Shown: positions 1 to 6,063 of the stretch, piece by piece
Numbering within the stretch: the first letter of the stretch is position 1
Layout of the letters: each line of letters starts with the position of its first letter
NCBI GenBank assembly: GCA_031264885.1
Contig: JAISDM010000073.1
Coordinates: forward strand, 1 to 14,523
DNA: 14,523 bases
Direction: 5' to 3'
DNA from: Peptococcaceae bacterium
GTDB taxonomy: Bacteria > Bacillota > Peptococcia > DRI-13 > UBA5745
Notes under the pieces: model-generated
Database searches by the model: none
What the model saw: the letters and a program-made list of their open reading frames with translations, nothing else
Told to the model about the DNA's origin: nothing
Program-made: the position numbers and the translations under genes

Positions 1-180
1 GGCTGGAGCCTGAGAGAACTGGGAAGGCTGAATATCCCCCAGGACGATCTGAACCTGATTTTGGGCGGCAACGCGGTGCGCATCTTCGGAATCAAAACGC
101 CGCACACGAGATTGTTCAAGGAATATCTCGGAAGGCCCAGCTTGAATGTCTATCCTGATTACGGCAACAAAAAGAAATAA
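1..180 (+). CDS. amidohydrolase family 2-type protein, C-terminal end (partial)
   Basis: Frame 1 is open from the window edge to a TAA at 178-180 and gives 59 residues. The segment LNIPQDDLNLILGGNAVRIF (residues 10-29) matches the closing helix of amidohydrolase-2 (metal-dependent TIM-barrel) proteins, where a 'ILGGNAxRLFGL' signature normally lies near the C-terminus. Here a tail of about 28 residues, ending in KKK, follows it. Family members include aromatic-acid decarboxylases and lactone hydrolases. The metal ligands and catalytic residues lie upstream of the window, so the reaction cannot be assigned. A strong terminator directly follows, so this gene ends its own transcription unit and is probably not co-transcribed with the cluster at 864. 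The family call rests on one short motif. Confidence 0.7.
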   Translation, partial: GWSLRELGRLNIPQDDLNLILGGNAVRIFGIKTPHTRLFKEYLGRPSLNVYPDYGNKKK

Positions 181-190
181 AAGGGAATTC

Positions 191-233
191 AAACCGCGTT
201 CTGCCGGCATAACCGGCAGAACGCGGTTTTTTT
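191..233 (+). terminator. Rho-independent terminator of the amidohydrolase gene
   Basis: A perfect 17-bp stem pairs 191-207 with 213-229 around a 5-base loop (CATAA), and the T run continues to 233. It starts 11 bases after the stop codon at 178-180. The stem's AAA/TTT base also makes it partly bidirectional. Confidence 0.93.
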
Positions 234-257
234 GTATACTCAGAGGCAGGCCGCCTC

Positions 258-346
258 ACCGTCATTGCGAACGGAGTGAAGCAATCCGGCGGGTCTCGCG
301 GTCAAAACTTCCGGATTGCCGTGTCGCCGCGCTCCTCGCAAGGACG
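258..346. repeat. REP/MITE-like dispersed inverted repeat
   Basis: The left arm (258-290, containing GTCATTGCGAACGGAGTGAA) faces a right arm (311-346, containing CCGGATTGCC then CTCCTCGCAAGGACG). The arms are imperfect complements, and the centre is about 20 bases of unrelated sequence. Sequences of this 'GTCATTGCGA ... GCAATCC' type are widespread intergenic repeats in many bacterial genomes. They can be translated in all frames and so create false reading frames here. No transposase is present. Confidence 0.6.
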
Positions 347-509
347 GCGGGGGTCTGGGCTGTAACTTTAGGTTTGGCGGAGGCGGTTCTTCAATTCGTA
401 ATTTGGCATGATTCAGCGAAACACACCTGCGCAGGCATGAGCGAATCCAAGTTTGCGGGCCAGACCGTCCGGAAACGCACCCTAATATTGCCGGGCTTGT
501 CTGTCTCCC

Positions 510-536
510 GTCATTCCGGGCTTGACCCGGAATGAC
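510..536. repeat. short perfect inverted repeat (dispersed hairpin)
   Basis: An 11-bp arm (510-520, GTCATTCCGGG) is perfectly complementary to 526-536, with the loop CTTGA. This is another well-known type of dispersed genomic hairpin. There is no T run after it, so it is not a typical terminator. Confidence 0.65.
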
Positions 537-584
537 AAAAATATGACGCCGGGATAACAAGATATGATTGTTTTCGGACAGTCT

Positions 585-605
585 CGGGCGGCAGAATGCC
601 GCCCG
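585..605. repeat. GGGCGGCA hairpin repeat, copy 1
   Basis: An 8-bp stem (586-593 with 597-604) encloses a 3-base loop (GAA). The reverse complement of the hairpin at 4633-4653 matches it at 20 of 21 positions. It lies in the long gap upstream of the cluster. Confidence 0.7.
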
Positions 606-658
606 TCCGCCAGACGTGAATTTTCACACGACGAATTGAAGGCGCGGTTAAAAAGCTG

Positions 659-687
659 TTGACAAGAGAAAACAGAAATGATAGTCT
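659..687 (+). promoter_or_regulatory. candidate promoter of the reductase/activase cluster
   Basis: A consensus -35 box TTGACA (659-664) is followed after 17 bases by TAGTCT (682-687), a weak -10 box with three of six consensus positions. A second possible promoter, ATGACA (694-699) with 16 bases to TATACA (716-721), overlaps the inverted repeat at 713-739. Either would leave a leader of about 130-170 bases before the ATG at 864. Confidence 0.4.
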
Positions 688-712
688 GTTCTCATGACAA
701 GTTGATTTAATG

Positions 713-739
713 GTATATACATATAAAAGTTGTATATAC
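713..739. promoter_or_regulatory. operator-like inverted repeat GTATATACA-N9-TGTATATAC
   Basis: Perfect 9-bp arms (713-721 and 731-739) flank a 9-base spacer. Each arm also contains the self-complementary octamer GTATATAC, so two identical palindromes lie 19 bases apart, close to two helical turns. The site lies 124-151 bases upstream of the ATG at 864 and overlaps a possible -10 box. A dimeric regulator site is the natural reading. I did not see the motif upstream of the second copy at 9154. Confidence 0.45.
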
Positions 740-863
740 TCTGCCGCGGCGATCGCTGTTTAGAGGGAGGGAAGAAGATCGGGAAAAATGTTGGAATATT
801 CAAACCGGTCGGCGTCACGGGATGTTGTGAAAAAAGCGTTAGGTGAGTGAGGTGTGCGTGGAA

Positions 864-2186
864 ATGAAAGAAGGACAAGTTTGGGAGACCCGCCCGCTGG
901 AATTTTGGGCGAAGGCCAAGGAGCTTCGCGCTTCATGGCAGGCTTCCGCCGGCGATGAGGCGCGGGTCGTGGGCCAGGGCAGCACCTATTCGGTGGACTG
1001 GGCGGAGTGTTTCCCCGCGTTAAACGTCGTGGAGGACAACCCCGGCGGTTCCATGATACAGGCCAAGGATTCGCCTTTCGCGAGGAAATGCCGCCTGGCC
1101 AGTGAAATCCGTGGCTGGGGCAGAGAAATATGCGGCTATACCAACAATTTGTGGGGATCCATGTTTCTGGGTTATGAGCAGGATGGCCGGCCCTTCCCCT
1201 TGCGCCAGTTTGTGATTCCCATGGGCGCGGAATGCGACCAGCACACCAAGCGTGGCCAGCAGTGCCGGGATTTCAGCCCTGTGCCTCAGTGGATGGAGGA
1301 TCATTGCATCTATTTCGGGGAGGACGATCCGGAAAGGGATGTGCCGATCATCGAGCATAACGACTATTGCCAGTTGAGGCAGATCAACGATATCGAGCGG
1401 ATATTCGGGCAAAAATTCAACGACGAGAAGTTGAGCGATATGATCAAAGCCAGCGAGATCATTGTGGAATACGCCAGAGATATTCAGGTGTTGATCGGAA
1501 CCACCAAGCCCGCTCCGCTGTCGGCCAAGGATCTGTATTCGGTTTATACCATCGGTCACTTAACCAAGGTGGATCCTCAGGAGACCGTGAATTTCTGGAA
1601 GATGGTCCGGGATGAAGTGGAATGGCGGGCAAAGAATCATATCGCCGCGCTGGGTACGGAACGGTTCCGCTGGATCGAGGCGCATCCTCCTTCCTGGCAT
1701 TTTTTGAAATATTACCGTTACATGGAAAAATACGGGGCCGTTTGTGTGGGTTCTCAATATTTGCAGCAAAATTGCGAGTTGCTGGAGTATAAGCCGGACG
1801 GCGGCATAGACCGCCGCGCAGCTCCCAAATATCCGGCGGATACGCCCATCAAGACCAGAGAGGACGCCATTCGCGTCATGGTCGGCCCGGACGCGCGAAC
1901 GCCCAGGGCATGGAAGTCGGATGAATATATCCGCCGGGACTCCATTGTGGAGTTTGCCAAAATCATGCAGGCGGACGGAGCGTTATTGCCTTTGTGGCGC
2001 AGCGGGGTGGGCTGCACCCTCACGCGCAAGGAACAGGCGATGCGGCTGAGAAACGAGCTTGGCTTAAGCGTCATTTATTATGAGGGCAGTCAGCCCGGAG
2101 ACCGTACCGATTTGGATGAATTGCGGTTTCTGGATCATTTGGATACATGGATGGAAAGCCTGGGCTTTGAAAAACTGGAGGATTAG
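864..2186 (+). CDS. benzoyl-CoA reductase / 2-hydroxyacyl-CoA dehydratase-type iron-sulfur protein (copy 1)
   Basis: This 440-residue protein belongs to the family of HgdA/HgdB, BcrB/BcrC and the double-cubane cluster protein (Pfam 2-hydroxyglutaryl-CoA dehydratase D-component). Members hold a [4Fe-4S] cluster that receives electrons from an ATP-driven activase. By eye it resembles BcrB: SVYTIG (226-231), EVEWR (251-255), EAHPPSW (272-278), GAVCVGS (291-297) and QADGALL (369-375). Likely cluster ligands are C90, C124 and C384, the positions where BcrB-type proteins keep cysteines. C49, C76 and C294 are also shared with the copy at 9154. The ATG at 864 was chosen because the paralogue starts at the same place (MNKGQIWETR); GTG at 843 is possible but has no clear ribosome site. 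The activase follows 12 bases later. No second dehydratase subunit is present, so a homodimer is likely. The substrate is unknown. Confidence 0.88.
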   Translation: MKEGQVWETRPLEFWAKAKELRASWQASAGDEARVVGQGSTYSVDWAECFPALNVVEDNPGGSMIQAKDSPFARKCRLASEIRGWGREICGYTNNLWGSMFLGYEQDGRPFPLRQFVIPMGAECDQHTKRGQQCRDFSPVPQWMEDHCIYFGEDDPERDVPIIEHNDYCQLRQINDIERIFGQKFNDEKLSDMIKASEIIVEYARDIQVLIGTTKPAPLSAKDLYSVYTIGHLTKVDPQETVNFWKMVRDEVEWRAKNHIAALGTERFRWIEAHPPSWHFLKYYRYMEKYGAVCVGSQYLQQNCELLEYKPDGGIDRRAAPKYPADTPIKTREDAIRVMVGPDARTPRAWKSDEYIRRDSIVEFAKIMQADGALLPLWRSGVGCTLTRKEQAMRLRNELGLSVIYYEGSQPGDRTDLDELRFLDHLDTWMESLGFEKLED

Positions 2187-2198
2187 GAGGCGTCAGCT

Positions 2199-2972
2199 AT
2201 GATTACGGCCGGAATTGATATAGGCGTCGAGCATATCAAGGTCATTATATTGAAGGACCGGCAAATAGCCGGCAGGGCGAAGGGTTCCTCCGGCGGCGCG
2301 GACCGGGGCGGCATGGTCGAACAGGCTTATCAGGCCGCGCTACGGGACGCGGGCGCCACCAGAGCGGATGTGGTCAAAATAGCGGCCACCGGCAAGGGGA
2401 AGCATAACGCGGCCATTGCCGATGTTCTCATATCGGAGCAGGTCGCGGCCGCCAAAGCGGCGCGGTTCCTCTATCCCGGCGCGACCTGTGTGGTATCCGC
2501 GGGCGCGGATGAAATCATGGCGGCCGTCCTCGGCGAAAAAAACCGGATTAACGAATACACCTTCAATCAAAAATGCGCCGCCGGCTTGGGTTTGTTCCTG
2601 GAATCCATGGCCCGGCGGCTGGGTATGAGCCTGGAGGATATGAGCCGCCTGGGCGCGCCCAAAGAAGCCGCGGTCAACGAGGGCTGCGTGGTGATGGCCG
2701 AGCTTGACGCGCTGAGTCTGCTGAACCACGGCGTATCCAGGGAGGAAGTGGGCGGCGCCGTTATCAGCGCGGCGGCGGTTCGAGCCGCCTCGGTGATCCA
2801 CGATATTACGAAGCCGGCTAAGGATTGCGTAGTGCTGGTAGGGGGCTTGGCCAGGAACGCCGCCTTTGTCAGAGCGTTGAAGGCCATATCAGGCATTGAG
2901 TTTCTCATTCCCGGCGAGGCGGAATACGCGGGAGCTTTGGGCGCCGCGCTGCCGGTCGCGGAGACGGCTTAA
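2199..2972 (+). CDS. BcrAD/HgdC-type activase (ASKHA-fold, iron-sulfur ATPase), atypical
   Basis: This 257-residue protein has the usual length of 2-hydroxyacyl-CoA dehydratase activators. These homodimers carry one [4Fe-4S] cluster between subunits and use ATP to push an electron into the dehydratase or reductase partner. The two cluster cysteines are present: C126 in KCAAGLGLFLE and C163 in EGCVVMAELD. The adenosine motif VLVGGLARN (212-220) is intact. The phosphate motifs are not. The usual D-x-G-S-T-x-x-K reads DIGVEHIK (7-14), and the usual D-I-G-G-Q-D-x-K reads SAGADEIM (100-107), losing the second Asp and the Gln-Asp pair. AGGAGG at 2185-2190 overlaps the upstream stop and is 8 bases from ATG, so translation is coupled to the reductase gene. 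It probably serves that protein and perhaps also the distant copy at 9154. Family assignment is firm; ATPase activity is less certain. Confidence 0.88.
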   Translation: MITAGIDIGVEHIKVIILKDRQIAGRAKGSSGGADRGGMVEQAYQAALRDAGATRADVVKIAATGKGKHNAAIADVLISEQVAAAKAARFLYPGATCVVSAGADEIMAAVLGEKNRINEYTFNQKCAAGLGLFLESMARRLGMSLEDMSRLGAPKEAAVNEGCVVMAELDALSLLNHGVSREEVGGAVISAAAVRAASVIHDITKPAKDCVVLVGGLARNAAFVRALKAISGIEFLIPGEAEYAGALGAALPVAETA

Positions 2973-2976
2973 AGCG

Positions 2977-4584
2977 ATGACACAGGGCGACAGGCGCGCT
3001 TCTTTTTTAAGGGTCAAGCTGCCGGTTTACTGTCTGTCCTTCAACAGTATGGATCACTTTGTGCTGGCGGTGTCCATGAACGGCTTGATTCGGTCGTTCC
3101 CCGGCGTGAGCGAGACCGCCCTGATGTACTTGCTGACCGTCGGCACATTGGCGGCGGTGGCCGGCAGCTTTGTTTTCTCCTTTTTGTCGGCCAGATATAC
3201 GAAAAAAAACCTGTCGGTTATATCGCTGATTGTGGGATGCGGCTGTGCGCTGTTGTACCTGCTGTTCCCGAAGCGTCTGCCCATATTATTCGCGGCCGGC
3301 GCCGGCCAGGGTTTGGTCTCCGGCGCCATTGCCACGGCGTTCCCTTTGCTGGTGAACGCTCATGTGGCCGCCGGAGAGCGCGGCAAGGTCATGGGAACCG
3401 GTTCGGGCATGATCCAGTTCGGACGCTTAACGACGTTCCTCCTGGCCGGTTTTTTGGCCAATATTCAATGGAATCTTGTGTATCTCGTTTACGGCTTTAT
3501 GCTGGCGGCCTTGTTAATGATCATTTTTCTTCTGCCTCAGGACGTTTTGCCCCAAAAGAGCGAGATCGGCGCGAAGGATACGGGCGAGCGGCCGAACCCC
3601 TGGCTTAAGGCGGCCAAAAGCGCCGGCATATGGCGATTGACCATGACCACCAATTATGAGGAACGGGGCGTTCTCGCTTCCTGGCGCCAAACGACGGCCA
3701 ACATATTCGTGCTGGCTATGAGCGCTACCTTTCTGCCTATGGTTCTGGCCATCGGCGGCGGCGATCAGGCAAAGGGCTTTACCCCCACGGCAGGCATTTA
3801 CCTTCTCATTTCCATACCGTTTTTCCTGATTTGTTTCTCCGGCGTTAAGGAGCGCGTGATTCCCCCGTCCTCCGCTGAAAAAATCCCGCTGAGGGAATCC
3901 TTCAAGTGCCTGAAGGGCAATATTCCGGCCATTATGCTGTGCGCCGTCTATTTCATATGGGGCTTCTCGGGCGCCTTCATCTCCAGCGGTCTCATGTATT
4001 TCTGGAGTTACGTCGCCGGCAATGTGGAGCATTTCTCGTCGAATATGTCTTTCATGATGGCGGGCGGCATGGTGGCGGGCGTGGCCATCGGCTTGATGGT
4101 GAAGGTCGTTAAGAATAAAAGGAACATTGGGATGTTCAGCTGGATCATCGCCGCGGCCACGCACATCCTTAAATTCTTCATTCCGGTAGCCGATCCGTCT
4201 ACCTGGTGGATGTTTGACGCGCTTACCTTCATCAACGGCGTCTTCGGTCAATTAGGCTTTATCTGCGTCATCGCCATGGTTCCCGATATTACCGAATACA
4301 CTCAGCTCAAACACGGGCTTCGGGCGAGCGGCTTCATCTTCGCCTGCATCAACTTCATGAACAAGCTGGGGACATCCATAGCGCAGGGGATTTTCAGCTG
4401 GGTTCTCGCGGCTCAGAATTATACGCCCGGCGAGGCGCAGCCACAGAACATCGTGACCACCATATCCGCGTTTCTCACCATCATTCCCGGACTTGTAACG
4501 CTGTTGGGCGTCGTGAGCTTTTTCTTCTACAAGCTCAACAGGAGTACCCACGAATCGGCCCTCAACGAACTGGGCATACGCTAG
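2977..4584 (+). CDS. chimeric major facilitator transporter (MFS half + GPH/MelB-type C-terminal part)
   Basis: This 535-residue inner-membrane transporter has about 14 hydrophobic segments by eye, against 12 in usual MFS and GPH carriers of about 400-450 residues. Residues 1-190 read like a six-helix MFS half, including GERGKVMGTGSGMIQFGR (133-150). Residues 220-535 read like a GPH (glycoside-pentoside-hexuronide, MelB-like) carrier from its MTTNYEERGVLASWRQ motif (223-238) through VPDITEYTQLKHGLRASGF to the end. In GPH proteins that first motif normally precedes helix 5, so helices 1-4 seem to be replaced. ATG at 2977 lies 4 bases after the activase stop with only a weak GGAG (2960-2963), so coupled translation is likely. 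In-frame codons upstream lie inside the activase gene and were rejected. It presumably imports the cluster's substrate; the substrate is unknown. Confidence 0.82.
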   Translation: MTQGDRRASFLRVKLPVYCLSFNSMDHFVLAVSMNGLIRSFPGVSETALMYLLTVGTLAAVAGSFVFSFLSARYTKKNLSVISLIVGCGCALLYLLFPKRLPILFAAGAGQGLVSGAIATAFPLLVNAHVAAGERGKVMGTGSGMIQFGRLTTFLLAGFLANIQWNLVYLVYGFMLAALLMIIFLLPQDVLPQKSEIGAKDTGERPNPWLKAAKSAGIWRLTMTTNYEERGVLASWRQTTANIFVLAMSATFLPMVLAIGGGDQAKGFTPTAGIYLLISIPFFLICFSGVKERVIPPSSAEKIPLRESFKCLKGNIPAIMLCAVYFIWGFSGAFISSGLMYFWSYVAGNVEHFSSNMSFMMAGGMVAGVAIGLMVKVVKNKRNIGMFSWIIAAATHILKFFIPVADPSTWWMFDALTFINGVFGQLGFICVIAMVPDITEYTQLKHGLRASGFIFACINFMNKLGTSIAQGIFSWVLAAQNYTPGEAQPQNIVTTISAFLTIIPGLVTLLGVVSFFFYKLNRSTHESALNELGIR

Positions 4585-4632
4585 GCGGCGGCGATCGGGG
4601 GCGGCGTGGGGCCGCAAGTCAACGCATTCGTA

Positions 4633-4653
4633 GGGGCGGCATTCTGCCGCCCG
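4633..4653. repeat. GGGCGGCA hairpin repeat, copy 2
   Basis: A perfect 8-bp stem (4634-4641 with 4645-4652) encloses the loop TTC. It is the inverted counterpart of 585-605. It lies 49 bases after the transporter stop, but no T run follows, so it is a weak candidate for a terminator. It could stabilise the upstream mRNA end. Confidence 0.7.
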
Positions 4654-4705
4654 CCTTCGATGGACAGAGCAACCGGGTTTGAGACCGGGTTTAAGGGAGG
4701 AAAGC

Positions 4706-5881
4706 ATGACTGCTGAATCATTGCAAAAAGAGAGAATTCAAAATCTCATCGATGCCGCAAGCTTCAAAGAGCCTAAAAAAATACCTGTCGGGGCGGAGAT
4801 CCTGTCCTGGCCGTTTTCATACGCCGGCGTAAAGTATTCGGATGTCATGGACGACGCGGCGAAAACCGCGCGGGCTTACGTCAAATTTCTTGACGACATC
4901 GAATTGGATTTCCTGTGGGGCGGCATGGTGACGACGGCCGTCAAAGCGCTGAAGGCGATGGACTGCAACTGCTTTGATTTGGGAAACGACGGCACGACGA
5001 TCATACATAGGCAGCCCGAAGTCGAATTTATGACGACCGAGGAATACCCGGAGCTTATAGCGGACATGAACGCGTTCAAGCAGAAGCTCATACGCCGGCG
5101 CTGCAAGGCGCTCCAGCTGCCGCAGGAGCAAGCCTATGAGTGTGTGCTGCGGGCGCTCAGGGAGATCCGGCCATGGGTCGAGGCAAACGCTATGATCGAC
5201 AAATATATTTTTGGGGAGAAAGGCGTCGCTCCGCTAACGGGAGGCCCCATTCTATTTCTGGGGCCGCTGACCGTGCTTTTTGATAAATTCCGAGGCATCC
5301 GCGATACGCTGATTGATCTGAGACGGCGGCCGGAGACCGTGCGGCAGGCTTGTGACGTGATTTTGGACGACCGGAAAAATATCCTTTCGGCCTTTGATCC
5401 GAAGGACTTCTCGTATCCACATCCGTTTGCCTCCACTGTATATCACGTCGAATGCTTCCTGTCGCCCGCTCAGTTTGACGAATACTATTTCAGGCATTTT
5501 AAAGAAGTGTGCCTGCCCTACATGGAAGCGGGGGCGAAGTTCTTCCTCAAGGGCGAGGGCTCGTTCATCCACACGCTGGATCGCTTCCGGCAGCTTCCCA
5601 AGGGTTCCGTCGTCTTCATGCTGGATGAGGACGACCCCTTCGAGGTGTACAAGGCCATCGGAGACTGGCAGACGGTCGCCACCGGCATTACCGCGGATCT
5701 TTTGAAAATGGGCTCCAAAGAAGAATGTGTGGACTTCGTGAAGCGGAGTTTCGACACCTTCGCCCCGGGAGGCGGGTTCATCTTCATGCAGAACAAGCCG
5801 CTGCTGTGCGCGAACGACGCGAAAGCGGAGAATATTCTGGCTGTCTATGAAACGGCTAACGAATTGAGCTTAAAAAGGTAA
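4706..5881 (+). CDS. uroporphyrinogen decarboxylase (UroD)-fold methyltransferase-like protein
   Basis: This 391-residue protein has the UroD TIM-barrel pattern also used by corrinoid-dependent methyltransferases (MtaA, MtbA, CmuA type): PVGAEILSW near the start, GGPILFLGPLTVLFDKFRG (179-197), APGGGFIF (353-360) and an AKAEN-type C-terminal motif (372-376). With the corrinoid protein encoded 183 bases later, a role in methyl transfer to or from cobalamin is likely rather than haem synthesis. The His-x-Cys zinc motif expected near residue 282 is replaced by LKGEGSFIH (281-289), and the third ligand region has only C368 in LLCAND. It may bind metal differently or act in another way. ATG at 4706 has GGGAGG at 4695-4700; an in-frame start at 4679 has no such site. 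No separate promoter was seen in the 121-base gap. Confidence 0.85.
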   Translation: MTAESLQKERIQNLIDAASFKEPKKIPVGAEILSWPFSYAGVKYSDVMDDAAKTARAYVKFLDDIELDFLWGGMVTTAVKALKAMDCNCFDLGNDGTTIIHRQPEVEFMTTEEYPELIADMNAFKQKLIRRRCKALQLPQEQAYECVLRALREIRPWVEANAMIDKYIFGEKGVAPLTGGPILFLGPLTVLFDKFRGIRDTLIDLRRRPETVRQACDVILDDRKNILSAFDPKDFSYPHPFASTVYHVECFLSPAQFDEYYFRHFKEVCLPYMEAGAKFFLKGEGSFIHTLDRFRQLPKGSVVFMLDEDDPFEVYKAIGDWQTVATGITADLLKMGSKEECVDFVKRSFDTFAPGGGFIFMQNKPLLCANDAKAENILAVYETANELSLKR

Positions 5882-5895
5882 CGGAGGCGACCGCG

Positions 5896-6042
5896 ATGAA
5901 TGAAAATGACGCGAATAAGGACTATGACTATACCTTGGAGGAACTGCTGGAGCGGGCGAAAAAAGACGAGAGCTGGGAGCCCGACGAGAAGAAAAGGGAA
6001 CAGCTTGTACGGGAGTTGGAGAGAACCCTGAATTATCTTTGA
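5896..6042 (+). CDS. uncharacterised 48-residue acidic protein
   Basis: ATG at 5896 is preceded by GGAGG at 5883-5887 (8-base spacing), and the frame closes with TGA at 6040-6042. The product, beginning MNENDANKDYDYTLEELLER, is highly charged, without cysteine or membrane segment. It looks helical from about residue 13 onward, with clusters of Glu/Lys/Arg. It starts 14 bases after the UroD-like gene stops and ends 21 bases before the corrinoid protein, so it fits the operon. I do not recognise a family. A small partner or adaptor of one of its neighbours is possible, but nothing in the sequence shows this. Confidence 0.62.
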   Translation: MNENDANKDYDYTLEELLERAKKDESWEPDEKKREQLVRELERTLNYL

Positions 6043-6063
6043 AAATTCAAAGGAGCAAAGCGT

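Larger units (their letters stand above)
234..863. other. 630-base intergenic region: repeats and cluster control region
   Basis: I see no credible gene here. The first half (258-605) holds three different dispersed hairpin repeats. The second half (about 640-860) is more A+T-rich and contains a candidate promoter at 659-687 and a 9-bp-arm inverted repeat at 713-739. Reading frames across 240-560 are by-products of the repeats. Confidence 0.7.

Noticed and set aside
240..560. Reading frames on both strands (106 and 129 codons) across the upstream gap
   Set aside because: They run through dispersed hairpin repeats. Peptides such as VIPGQARND and SVRND are typical by-products of those repeats, and no ribosome site precedes them.
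648..878. 76-codon frame on the - strand over the control region
   Set aside because: It has a low-complexity Phe/His-rich product, covers the promoter and operator candidates, and lacks a convincing ribosome site.
3514..4251. 245-codon frame on the - strand inside the transporter gene
   Set aside because: It is antisense to a strongly supported membrane protein. The product is His/Gly/Arg-rich with no recognisable domain, as expected for the shadow of a G+C-biased gene.
4633..4653. Terminator between the transporter and the UroD-like gene
   Set aside because: The stem is strong but no T run follows, and the same hairpin occurs at 585-605 away from any gene end, so it is treated as a dispersed repeat.
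4672..4692. Two direct ACCGGGTTT copies 12 bases apart upstream of the UroD-like gene
   Set aside because: They are only two short copies with no spacing or symmetry that suggests a binding site, and could arise by local slippage.
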